A stretch of 64,000 nt of DNA, from contig CP000781.1 in NCBI GenBank assembly GCA_000017645.1, positions 5,195,501 to 5,259,500 on the forward strand, given 5' to 3'. Made by a program: the position numbers and the translations under genes. The notes under the pieces were generated by a model. That model made no database searches, was not told where the DNA came from, and was given only the letters and a program-made list of their open reading frames with translations. Origin of the DNA: Xanthobacter autotrophicus Py2. GTDB taxonomy: Bacteria; Pseudomonadota; Alphaproteobacteria; Rhizobiales; Xanthobacteraceae. Below are positions 42,644-54,103 of the stretch, piece after piece. Numbering within the stretch: position 1 is the first letter of the stretch; each line of letters opens with the position of its first letter.

Positions 42644-44413
42644 TCAGCGCGGCGGCGGGCAGTCAGGCCCACGGCAGTCAGGCCGTCCCTGTGGCCGCTG
42701 CGGCTGGCCCTGAGGCTGGGGCTGGCGTTGCGGCTGGCCCTGCTGCTGCGGCGGACGCTGCTGCTGGTACTGCTGCGGCGGACGCTCCTGACGCTGCTGT
42801 TGCGGCGGCCGCTGCTGGTACTGCTCCGGCGGACGCTGCTGGCGCTGCTGGATCTGCTGTTGCTGACGCTGCTGGATCTGCTCCTGCTGGCGCTGCTGCT
42901 GTTGCTGGCGCTGCTGGAACTGCTGCTGCTGACGCTGCTGGATCTGTTCCTGCTGGCGCTGCTGCTGTTGCTGGCGCTGCTGGATCTGTTCCTGCTGGCG
43001 CTGCTGCTGTTGCTGACGCTGCTGGATCTGCTGCTGCTGACGCTGCTGCAACTGCTCCTGCTGGATCTGCTGGCGCTGTTGCTGCTGCAACTGCTGGCGT
43101 TCCTGCGGCGACGGCGGGCGGTTCGGCAAACCGTTCGGCCCAGGACCGCCGGGACGGCCGGGCTGACCGGGAGGCGTGCCGGGCTGGCCCGAAGGCTGGC
43201 CGGGAACCACCGGACGGCCGGGACCACCGGGCTGGCCGGACTGACCGGGAGGTGTGCCGGGCTGAACCCCAGGCTGACCGGGGACACCGGGACGGCCGGG
43301 ACCACCCGGACCACCGGGCTGACCGGGAGGCGTGCCGGGCTGAACCCCAGGCTGGCCGGGGACACCGGGACGGCCGGGACCACCTGGACCACCCGGCTGA
43401 CCCGGAGGCGTGCCGGGCTGAACCCCAGGCTGGCCGGGAACGCCGGGACGGCCGGGACCGCCGGGCTCACCCGGACGACCAGGACCACCCGGACCACCGG
43501 GCTGACCGGGAGGCGTGCCGGGCTGAACTCCAGGCTGGCCGGGAACGCCGGGACGGCCGGGACCGCCGGGCTCACCCGGACGACCAGGACCACCAGGACC
43601 ACCAGGACCACCCGGCTGACCGGGAGGCGTGCCGGGCTGAACCCCAGGCTGGCCGGGAACGCCGGGACGGCCGGGACCACCGGGCTCACCCGGACGACCA
43701 GGACCGCCCGGATAACCGGGACCACCAGGACCGCCAGGCTCACCAGGACGGCCAGGACCACCCGGATAGCCAGGACCACCGGGCTCACCCGGACGGCCGG
43801 GACCACCAGGATAACCAGGGCCACCCGGATAGCCGGGACCACCCGGTCCACCGGGACGGTTCCAGCCGGGAGGCGGCGGCGGAGCAACGGGCGGGGGCGG
43901 CTGCATGCCGGGAGGGGCGATATAGTTGTTACGCCACCAGCCGGGCTGGCGCGGCCCCGGAGGCGGGGCATACCAGCCGGGACGCGGCCGCGGCGCATAG
44001 CCTTCCCACCGGTAGCGGTCCGCATACCAGGGCTGGTTCACGTAGTAGGGCCGGCCCACGTAATACTGGTTCCAGTATTGCGAGGCGGCAAACGCCACCA
44101 CGGGCACGCCGATAGCAGCCACGCCCCAGTCGGGAAGCACCGCGGTGCGGCCCTGCTGCTCGTAGCCGAGATATTCGCTGTAAACCCAGCCGCGATAGTC
44201 CTGCCAGATGACGTCGCACCAGGATTCATCCTGGAGACAGCCCTCGACTTCGAGCGGCGAGCCTTCGGGAATGACGCCGAGGCTCGGGAATTCGGTGTCC
44301 GGACCCGTCCGGATATTCACGTTCGCAGTGGAGAAGGCCGGTGCCGCCTGGGCGGACACGATCCCTGCCATCGCCAGGCCAGCGACCCAGCCAGCCAGTC
44401 TGAGCACCCTCAT
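42644..44413 (-). CDS. Secreted SH3-domain protein with collagen-like and Gln-rich regions
   Basis: A 589-residue exported protein in four parts. (1) Signal peptide, residues 1-24 ([17 protein letters not shown]). (2) Bacterial SH3 domain, about 27-85 ([40 protein letters not shown]), then a Tyr/Trp/Pro-rich linker. (3) About residues 185-430, collagen-like repeats of G-X-P type ([12 protein letters not shown] triplets) with larger units around [13 protein letters not shown]. (4) About residues 430-560, a charged Gln/Arg region ([14 protein letters not shown] repeats), with a Pro/Gln tail ending in two cysteines. The SH3 domain suggests binding to cell-wall peptides and the rest an extended stalk. 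Function unknown. The DNA repeats make copy-number change likely. Confidence 0.85.
   Translation of the reverse strand: MRVLRLAGWVAGLAMAGIVSAQAAPAFSTANVNIRTGPDTEFPSLGVIPEGSPLEVEGCLQDESWCDVIWQDYRGWVYSEYLGYEQQGRTAVLPDWGVAAIGVPVVAFAASQYWNQYYVGRPYYVNQPWYADRYRWEGYAPRPRPGWYAPPPGPRQPGWWRNNYIAPPGMQPPPPVAPPPPPGWNRPGGPGGPGYPGGPGYPGGPGRPGEPGGPGYPGGPGRPGEPGGPGGPGYPGGPGRPGEPGGPGRPGVPGQPGVQPGTPPGQPGGPGGPGGPGRPGEPGGPGRPGVPGQPGVQPGTPPGQPGGPGGPGRPGEPGGPGRPGVPGQPGVQPGTPPGQPGGPGGPGRPGVPGQPGVQPGTPPGQPGGPGGPGRPGVPGQPGVQPGTPPGQSGQPGGPGRPVVPGQPSGQPGTPPGQPGRPGGPGPNGLPNRPPSPQERQQLQQQQRQQIQQEQLQQRQQQQIQQRQQQQQRQQEQIQQRQQQQQRQQEQIQQRQQQQFQQRQQQQQRQQEQIQQRQQQQIQQRQQRPPEQYQQRPPQQQRQERPPQQYQQQRPPQQQGQPQRQPQPQGQPQRPQGRPDCRGPDCPPPR
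42880..43860. repeat. Coding tandem repeats (Gln-rich and collagen-like)
   Basis: Two repeat tracts lie within the SH3/collagen-like gene. At about 42830-43090 units rich in CTGCTG encode the QQRQQQ segments. At about 43140-43860 nine-base triplet units nested in ~80-100-base higher-order units encode the XPG repeats; GGCGTGCCGGGCTGA recurs about five times. These tracts are prone to misassembly and to slippage. Confidence 0.85.
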
Positions 44414-44528
44414 GGATCACTCCCATTCGACTCGACAGAGAGTCGATGCACTTAGTTTATCTCCGCCCTCATGGCGTTTCATGTGCCAAGGCAGGGCCAT
44501 TCCTAAGCGGCAGAAAGGCGCAATTGCG

Positions 44529-45953
44529 TCAGGAGATGGTAAACGGAACGATATCCCGCACGTTCTCGTCGATGCGGATCTCCCGGTCCAGCGGCGGGAA
44601 GGCCCGCAGGTCGCAGTCGCGGCGCGGGCAGATGCGGCAGGAGACACCCAGCTTGGCCACCGGCGCGGCCTTCAGGTCCAGCCCGTCCGCATAGACGGTG
44701 TCATGGGCGAACGCGACCTCGCAGCCGAGGCCGAAGGCATAGGCCCGCGAGGGCTGGCCGTGGCGCAGGGAGGGGCTGACCACGGCACGGGCGAGACAGA
44801 TGTAGCGTGCGCCGTCGGGCATCTCACCCACCTGTACCAGCGTGCGCCCCGGCATCTCGAACGCCTCGTGCACGTTCCAGGCGGCGCAGGCCCCGCCGTG
44901 GCGGGCGAACTGGAAGCGCGTGGCCGAATGGCGCTTGGTGATGTTGCCGGCGCGATCCACCTTGGCGAAATAGAAGGGCACCCCCTTTGCCCCCGGCCGC
45001 TGCAGCGTGGACAGGCGATGGCACACCTGCTCCAGGCTGGCCCCGGTCTCCAGCACCAGGCGGTCGAGGTCGTGGCGCAGCCGCCGGGCGAGGTCATGAA
45101 ACCGGCGATAGGGCAGCATCAGCGCGCCGGCGAAATAATTATGCAGCGCCAGCCGGCAGATCTCCGTGGCGGTCTGGCTGCGGAAGGCTCCGGAGGCGAC
45201 CGTCGCCTCCACCAGCGCGCCGTGCTCCAGCTGGGCGATGGTGGCGGCGATGCGGAACGCCCGCGTCGGCGTTGACAGCACACCCGACAGCACCAGGCGC
45301 CGCAAGCGTGGATCGAAGCGTGACAGCGGCGCGTCCGGGTCGGCCGGCCCCACCTCCACCTGCACATTATGGCGGCGGGCGAGATGCGCGGCGAAGGCGG
45401 CGGCGGGATCCGCGCCTTCCAGGATGCCGAGGCTGGAGGCGGCAGCCTCCGCCGCGCGGTCGAGGGGATCCACGTAATTGTCGATATAGTGGAAGAAGTC
45501 GCGGACTTCCTCGTAGGGGATCAGCTTGGCCTCGTCCGCCCCCGGCGCCACGCCTGCGGTGAGCATGTCGTCGAGGGAGGCGCGCCACTCCGCCGTGCGC
45601 CGCAGCGCCACGTGCATGCGCAGGAAGGCATGGGCGAAGGCCGGGGAGAGGTTGGCCACCGCCTTCATGTCCTGAAGGCCGAGGTCGAGATCCTTGAACA
45701 GCGGGTCGGCCGCGGTCTCGCGCAGGTCGGCCACCAGCCGGTCGAGGTCCTCCGCGCCGAAGGAGGTGATATCCACGGCGAAGGTGCGCGAGATGGCGAT
45801 GAGGATCGAGGCGGTCAGCGGGCGCTGGTTGCTCTCGATCTGGTTGATGTAGGATGGCGAGACCGCGAGGCGCTGGGCCAGCTCGCTCTGCTTGAGCCCC
45901 AGCTTTTCCCTGAGCCGCCGCACCGCATGGCCGGCATAGATCTTCTGACGCAT
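44529..45953 (-). CDS. pccR: ScfR/PccR-type short-chain acyl-CoA-responsive regulator
   Basis: A 474-residue regulator. The N-terminal XRE helix-turn-helix (VRRLREKLGLKQSELAQRLAVSPSYINQIES) is followed by an ImmA/IrrE-like middle domain and the ScfR C-terminal domain, with cysteines in GVSCRICPRRDCDLRAFPP. This is the architecture of Rhodobacter sphaeroides PccR, which controls propionyl-CoA carboxylase. The gene is divergent from pccB, and the 206 bases between them contain two dyad sites, so autoregulation and control of the pcc-mut genes are likely. The symbol follows the Rhodobacter relative and is a homology-based guess. Confidence 0.88.
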   Translation of the reverse strand: MRQKIYAGHAVRRLREKLGLKQSELAQRLAVSPSYINQIESNQRPLTASILIAISRTFAVDITSFGAEDLDRLVADLRETAADPLFKDLDLGLQDMKAVANLSPAFAHAFLRMHVALRRTAEWRASLDDMLTAGVAPGADEAKLIPYEEVRDFFHYIDNYVDPLDRAAEAAASSLGILEGADPAAAFAAHLARRHNVQVEVGPADPDAPLSRFDPRLRRLVLSGVLSTPTRAFRIAATIAQLEHGALVEATVASGAFRSQTATEICRLALHNYFAGALMLPYRRFHDLARRLRHDLDRLVLETGASLEQVCHRLSTLQRPGAKGVPFYFAKVDRAGNITKRHSATRFQFARHGGACAAWNVHEAFEMPGRTLVQVGEMPDGARYICLARAVVSPSLRHGQPSRAYAFGLGCEVAFAHDTVYADGLDLKAAPVAKLGVSCRICPRRDCDLRAFPPLDREIRIDENVRDIVPFTIS

Positions 45954-45973
45954 GGGCGGCCCCGACTTCGGGA

Positions 45974-46011
45974 TTGCGAATTCTTCACAATAAACAACGT
46001 GAATTTTTCAC
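45974..46011. promoter_or_regulatory. Two adjacent dyads in pccR-pccB promoter
   Basis: Site 1 is TTGCGAA-TTC-TTCACAA (45974-45990), with arms matching at six of seven bases. Site 2 is GTGAA-TTT-TTCAC (45999-46011), perfect. Their centres are 23 bases apart, about two helix turns. Half-sites resemble the TTTGCAAA elements that I recall for PccR. They lie 20-60 bases before the pccR start and about 150 before pccB. Confidence 0.65.
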
Positions 46012-46159
46012 ATATTCCCAACGCCCGCAACTCCTGTTAGCCGACAGCAGCGATGGGAGTGGCGGCATCGCAAAGCTTGGGCTTTCGCCGCCTTTGAACC
46101 CTCGATAGTCTCGATTTCACAAACACGGTTCCAAGCACCGCACCTGGGGAGCGCTCGGC

Positions 46160-47692
<1,533 letters not shown>

Positions 47693-47743
47693 GCGGCTCT
47701 GGCCGGACCGAACGACCGCAGGCCTCCACCTCAACCGCCCCGG

Positions 47744-47839
47744 CCCCCTCCCCAGCCCTCCCCTGCAAGCGGGAGAGGGAGCGAGGCCGGGACAGCCGGA
47801 AAAGCCCTCTCCCGCTTGCGGGGGAGGGTTGGGAGGGGG
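47744..47839. repeat. Large imperfect palindrome between pccB and pccA
   Basis: The left arm (47744-47779) and right arm (47805-47839) are about 36 bases each and complementary apart from a few mismatches. The core is CTGCAAGCGGGAGAGGG on the left and CCCTCTCCCGCTTGCGG on the right, with a spacer of about 25 bases. This CCTCCCC/GCAAGCGGG design is a familiar intergenic repeat type in alphaproteobacteria. As RNA it would form a long hairpin within the pcc operon. Confidence 0.8.
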
Positions 47840-47889
47840 CAGCGGTTCCCGAGACTTGTCGCGCCGCTGGCGCAAAGGAACCGAACGCC

Positions 47890-49917
<2,028 letters not shown>

Positions 49918-50011
49918 TGCGTGCGGCGCGGCGGCTTTTCAGTTCCTTCTTGCCGTGGCAGGGGGATGCGAACGGCCGCCGCGGTGGCGGGCCGCGTTGG
50001 GAGATCAGGTC

Positions 50012-50500
50012 ATGACCCGGTCGATGCGATTGTCACGTCTGGCTTATGCCTTGTCGGTCGCGTTCCTGATTGGCGGGAGCTTCGTTTTCGCACAGTTTCA
50101 GGACCAGCTCGATCCTCAAAGCTATGCGAACCATGTAGGGATGGCTATCGGCGTCACCTACGTGATTATCTCCAGCGCCCGGCTGGCAGATGCCGGCTTC
50201 GGCTTCTGGCTCAGCTTCATCTTGATCACCATTACTCTCGTGGCGCTGCCAACCGCCGCCTTTATCGCTTATATCCACTTTGTCGGCCCGCCCCTGGACC
50301 AAGCCGCACTAGAGGTCATGACCATCGCCCTCGGCCGGGGGGCCATCGTCCTGTGGGGCGCCATCTCCCTTTTCTGCCTTGCCTTCCCCACTGCAACTGC
50401 GGCGGCAGGCAGCGGGCGAGGCCGCGATGACGACGAAATCCTCAACTGGAATCCGCCCGGCTCCGGGCCGATCCAGGGCAAGCAAGAGCCGAGGTTCTGA
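50012..50500 (+). CDS. Four-helix membrane protein, possibly DUF805-like
   Basis: A 162-residue membrane protein with about four hydrophobic segments (LAYALSVAFLIGGSFVFA, VGMAIGVTYVIIS, FWLSFILITITLVALPTAAFIAYI, GAIVLWGAISLFCLAFP) and an acidic, glycine-rich C-terminal tail. The stretch SSARLADAGFGFWLS resembles the RLHDxGxSGW motif of DUF805, but the match is weak. The ATG at 50012 follows GATCAGG. The next gene starts 2 bases after its stop, so the two are probably co-translated. Its role in the pcc-mut cluster is unknown. Confidence 0.65.
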   Translation: MTRSMRLSRLAYALSVAFLIGGSFVFAQFQDQLDPQSYANHVGMAIGVTYVIISSARLADAGFGFWLSFILITITLVALPTAAFIAYIHFVGPPLDQAALEVMTIALGRGAIVLWGAISLFCLAFPTATAAAGSGRGRDDDEILNWNPPGSGPIQGKQEPRF

Positions 50501-50502
50501 CC

Positions 50503-51732
50503 ATGCGCCTCCTCTCCCACCTCCTCAGCCGCTTTGTGGAAAAGGGCCGCCTGACGGTGATTACCGCCGATGGGCAGCGCCATGCCTTCGGCTCGGGGCA
50601 GGATGGGCCGTCCGTCACCGTGCGCATGCATGACAAGAAGCTGGAGCGGGACCTGTTCTTCAATCCGGAGCTGGTGGCGGCGGAAGCCTATATGGACGGC
50701 CGCCTCTCCTTCGAGGACGGGGCCGGTGCGTTCGAGCTGCTCAACCTGTTCTCGGTGAACCGCAAGGGGCTGGGCAGCCACCCGGTGCAGCAGGCGCTGC
50801 GCAAGGCGTGGCGCTCGGTGCGGCGGTTCCAGCAGGCGAACCCGGTGGCCAAGGCGAAGGAGAACGTCTCCTCCCACTACGACCACCCGGCCGCTTTCTA
50901 CCGGCTGTGGCTGGACGAGACCATGGCCTACAGCTGCGCCTACTTCCGCGATCCGGAAGAGCCGCTGGCCGATGCCCAGCGCAACAAGTTCCGCCACATC
51001 GCCGCCAAGCTGAAGATCGCCCCCGGCATGCGGGTGGCGGAGATCGGCTCCGGCTGGGGCGGGCTTGCCATCTACATGGCAAAGGAATGCGGCGCGCAGG
51101 TCACCGCCATCAACGTCTCGCCGGAGCAGCTCGCCGAAAGCCGGCGGCTGGCGGAGGCGGCGGGGGTGGCCGGTTCCATCGACTTCCGCGAGGTGGATTA
51201 CCGCAACCTGAAGGGCAAGTTCGACCGCGTGGTCTCCATCGGCATGATGGAGCATGTGGGCGTCTCGCACTTCGACGATTACTTCACCACCATCCGCAAC
51301 CTGCTGGATGAGGGCGGCTTCGCGCTGGTGCACGCCATCGGCCGCATGTCGCCGCCCGGCACCACGGCGCCGTTCATCCGCAAGTATATCTTCCCCGGCG
51401 GCTATGTGCCGGCGCTGTCGGAAGTGTTCGCCTCCACCGAGCGCACCCATCTCTGGGTCGATGACTGCGAGGTGCTGCGCCTGCACTATTACTGGACCAT
51501 CCGCGCCTGGCGGCGGAACTTCATGGCCCGCCGTGCCGAAGTGGACGCCATGATGGGCGAGCGCTTCGGCCGCATGTGGGAATTCTACCTCGCGGCAGTG
51601 GAACTGGGCTTCCTGCACGGCTCCAACATGGTGTTCCAGCTGCTGCTCTCCGAGAAACGCGACGACGTGCCGGTGCTGCGCGACTACATGGTCGACGCCG
51701 AACGGTCGCTGGCGGCACGGGAGGGGTGGTGA
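50503..51732 (+). CDS. Cyclopropane-fatty-acyl-phospholipid synthase family methyltransferase
   Basis: A 409-residue SAM-dependent enzyme of the CFA synthase family. The N-terminal lipid-binding part is followed by ENVSSHYDHPAAFYRLWLDETMAYSCAYF, the SAM motif MRVAEIGSGWGGLAIYMAKE, VVSIGMMEHVGVSHFDDYF with the conserved bicarbonate-site glutamate, and a C-terminal HYYWTIRAWRRNF block. It would methylate double bonds of membrane lipids to cyclopropane, although relatives make other lipid modifications. Why it lies between pccA and mutA is not clear; shared control under starvation or acid stress is one idea. Confidence 0.87.
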   Translation: MRLLSHLLSRFVEKGRLTVITADGQRHAFGSGQDGPSVTVRMHDKKLERDLFFNPELVAAEAYMDGRLSFEDGAGAFELLNLFSVNRKGLGSHPVQQALRKAWRSVRRFQQANPVAKAKENVSSHYDHPAAFYRLWLDETMAYSCAYFRDPEEPLADAQRNKFRHIAAKLKIAPGMRVAEIGSGWGGLAIYMAKECGAQVTAINVSPEQLAESRRLAEAAGVAGSIDFREVDYRNLKGKFDRVVSIGMMEHVGVSHFDDYFTTIRNLLDEGGFALVHAIGRMSPPGTTAPFIRKYIFPGGYVPALSEVFASTERTHLWVDDCEVLRLHYYWTIRAWRRNFMARRAEVDAMMGERFGRMWEFYLAAVELGFLHGSNMVFQLLLSEKRDDVPVLRDYMVDAERSLAAREGW

Positions 51733-51817
51733 TGGACACCGGTTTCACCGATCCCCGGCATGACGCTGCCGTGAAGCACCCTGTTTTTCTCCTGTTCCCT
51801 CTCCCGGAGGTCCGCTC

Positions 51818-53650
51818 ATGACCGCCCTGCCCTTCGCGACCAACCTTGCCCCCGTCACCCGCGAGGACTGGCTGAAGCTGGTCGAGGGCGTGCTGAAGGG
51901 CGCGCCCTACGACAAGCGCCTCGTCACCCGCACCTATGAGGGCCTCACCCTCGACGCTTTGCCCGAGCGCAAGGTGAAGGCCCCCATCGTGGCGGGGCGG
52001 CCGGCCGGCGCGCCGTGGGTTATCAGCGCCCGGGTGGACCAGCCGGACCTCGCCGCCGCCCACGCGCAGGCGCTGGAGGACCTCGACGGCGGCGCCTCCG
52101 GCCTTGCCCTGGTCTATGCTTCCTCGCCCTCGGCCTATGGCTTCGGCCTGCCGGACGGCGCCGACCTGAAGGTGGTGCTCAAGGACGTGCTGCTCGACCT
52201 CATCGAGACGCGCATCGAGAGCGGCGCCTTCCAGGGTCGCGGCGAAGACCTCGCCTTCGCCGATCATGCGGAAGCCGCGGGCTTCGATCCAAAGGGCCTC
52301 GCCGTTTCCTTCGGCCTGAACCCGCTGGGGGATTTCGCCGCCGCGGGCACCCTGCCCATGGCGTGGCCGCTGCTCGCCAAGCGCTTCGCCGAGACCTCCG
52401 CCATTCTTGCGGCGCGCGGCTTTGCCGGGCCGTTCGCGCGGGCGGACGGCGGCGTGTTCCATGCGGCCGGAGCATCGGACGCTCAGGAGCTGGCGGCGGT
52501 GCTCGCCACCGCCGTGGCCTATCTCAAGGCCTATGGGGAGGCCGGCATCGCCCTGTCGGAGGCGGCGGCGCGCATCGAGGTCGCCCTGGTGGCGGACCTG
52601 AACCAGACCGCCACCATCGCCAAGTTCCGCGCCATCCGCCTGCTGTGGGGCGCGGTGCTGCGCGAATGCGGCCTGCCCGAAACCGCGCTGAAGGTGCACG
52701 CCACCACCGCGTGGCGCTCGCTGACCCGGCGCGATCCTTATGTGAACCTGCTGCGCAACACGGTGGCGGCGTTCGCGGCCGGCGTGGGCGGGGCGGACAG
52801 CCTCACGGTGCTGCCCTTCACCCAGGCGCTGGGCCTGCCCGACGCCTTCGCCCGGCGCCTTGCCCGCAACACCCAGGTGATGCTGCTGGAGGAGAGCAAC
52901 GTCCACCGCGTGGCAGATCCCGGCGCCGGCGCCGGCGCGGTTGAGGCCCATACCGACGGGCTCGCCGAAAAGGCGTGGGACCTGTTCCGCACCATCGAGA
53001 AGCGCGGCGGCATGGCCGACGTGCTGGAGGACCGATGGCTGAAGGCCGAGATCACCGAGGTGAAGGCCCGCCGCGACAAGGATGTGGCCACCCGCAAGGC
53101 GCCCATCACCGGCACCTCGGAATTCCCCATCCTGGTGCAGCAGGCGCCGGAAGTGCTGGCGCCTCTGCCCGCCACCTTCGAGCCCGTGGCCGACGGCGCA
53201 CTGACGCCCCATCGTATTGCCGAGCCGTTCGAGGCCCTGCGCGACAAGGCGGAAGCCGCCGCCCAGGCGCCGGCCGTCTTCCTCGCCACGCTCGGTTCCG
53301 TCGCCGCCTTCACGGCGCGCGCCGGCTTCGCCAAGAACTTCTTCGAAGCCGGCGGCATCGCCGCCCCCGTCCCGGACGGCTTCGCCGACCGCGACGCGCT
53401 GGTAGCCGCCTTCAAGGCCTCCGGCACGCCGTTCGCCTGCCTCGTCTCCTCGGACGAGATCTACGGCGCCGAGGGCGCCGCAACAGCCGAGGCCCTGAAG
53501 GTTGCGGGCGCCAGCGCCATCTGGCTCGCCGGCAAGCCCGCCGAGCTGGAGGCGGCGCTCAAGGCGGCGGGCGTTTCCGGCTTCATCTTCGCCGGCTGCG
53601 ACGTGCTGGAGACGCTGACCGCCGCGCAGGCGGCGGCGGGACTGGCCTGA
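51818..53650 (+). CDS. mutA: Methylmalonyl-CoA mutase small subunit
   Basis: A 610-residue protein homologous to the large subunit but without the DXHXXG cobalamin motif in its C-terminal domain, as expected of the non-catalytic partner. Visible parts are TREDWLKLVEGVLKGAPYDKRLVTRTYEGL, the DLNQTATIAKFRAIRLLW and TTAWRSLTRRDPYVNLLRNTVAAF helices of the barrel, and LPFTQALGLPDAFARRLARNTQVMLLEES. It stabilises MutB in the heterodimer that converts (R)-methylmalonyl-CoA to succinyl-CoA. A 373-base segment with a secreted-protein gene separates it from mutB. Confidence 0.92.
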   Translation: MTALPFATNLAPVTREDWLKLVEGVLKGAPYDKRLVTRTYEGLTLDALPERKVKAPIVAGRPAGAPWVISARVDQPDLAAAHAQALEDLDGGASGLALVYASSPSAYGFGLPDGADLKVVLKDVLLDLIETRIESGAFQGRGEDLAFADHAEAAGFDPKGLAVSFGLNPLGDFAAAGTLPMAWPLLAKRFAETSAILAARGFAGPFARADGGVFHAAGASDAQELAAVLATAVAYLKAYGEAGIALSEAAARIEVALVADLNQTATIAKFRAIRLLWGAVLRECGLPETALKVHATTAWRSLTRRDPYVNLLRNTVAAFAAGVGGADSLTVLPFTQALGLPDAFARRLARNTQVMLLEESNVHRVADPGAGAGAVEAHTDGLAEKAWDLFRTIEKRGGMADVLEDRWLKAEITEVKARRDKDVATRKAPITGTSEFPILVQQAPEVLAPLPATFEPVADGALTPHRIAEPFEALRDKAEAAAQAPAVFLATLGSVAAFTARAGFAKNFFEAGGIAAPVPDGFADRDALVAAFKASGTPFACLVSSDEIYGAEGAATAEALKVAGASAIWLAGKPAELEAALKAAGVSGFIFAGCDVLETLTAAQAAAGLA

Positions 53651-53673
53651 GCGGGCAGGACGGGAGGCGAGCC

Positions 53674-54045
53674 ATGGTGCACAAGATTGCGGGCCTCACC
53701 GCCCTCGCGCTCCTCTCGGCGGCCGCCGTTGGCCCCGCCCGCGCCGACAACGCCAGGCGCTTCGACGGCCGGTGGGTGGTGCGCACCTCCGCCGAAAGCG
53801 GCAGCTGCGGCAAGAATTACGACTTCAAGCTGGCCGTGAAGAATGGCACAGTCACCTACGCGGGTTTTTGGCCGGTGAAAGCCACCGGCGGCATCAGCAA
53901 GCTCGGCGTGGTGCGGATGACATTGGCCCACGGGCAGCAGAAGGTCACCGCAAAGGGCCTCGCCGAGGGTGATCAGGCCTCGGGCGACTGGTCGTCGCCC
54001 GACCATCCCAAGTGCTCCGGCTCCTGGTTTGCCAAGCGGGCCTGA
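53674..54045 (+). CDS. Small secreted protein between mutA and mutB
   Basis: A 123-residue protein with a signal peptide (HKIAGLTALALLSAAAVGPARA, cleavage near residue 24). The mature part is about 100 residues, predicted beta-rich, with RFDGRWVVRTSAESGSCGKNYDF and a C-terminal PDHPKCSGSWFAKRA; the two cysteines probably pair. Such small extracytoplasmic proteins are common in this order and have no known function. GGGAGGCGAG precedes the ATG, a good ribosome site. Placement between the two mutase genes is unusual, with short gaps on each side (23 and 58 bases). Confidence 0.78.
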   Translation: MVHKIAGLTALALLSAAAVGPARADNARRFDGRWVVRTSAESGSCGKNYDFKLAVKNGTVTYAGFWPVKATGGISKLGVVRMTLAHGQQKVTAKGLAEGDQASGDWSSPDHPKCSGSWFAKRA

Positions 54046-54103
54046 GCCCGAAACCTGAGCCTTTTCACCAATGCCACCGCGGCCGATTTCGAGGGAACAG
54101 AAG

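Noticed and set aside
42880..43120. Leu-rich frame antisense to the Gln-rich tract
   Set aside because: CTG/CAG repeats read as poly-Leu on one strand and poly-Gln on the other. The minus strand has the signal peptide, SH3 domain and start; the plus-strand frame is a by-product.
42880..43860. Repeat tracts as a CRISPR array
   Set aside because: Units are short, contiguous and in frame, with no unique spacers; they encode collagen-like and Gln-rich peptide repeats.
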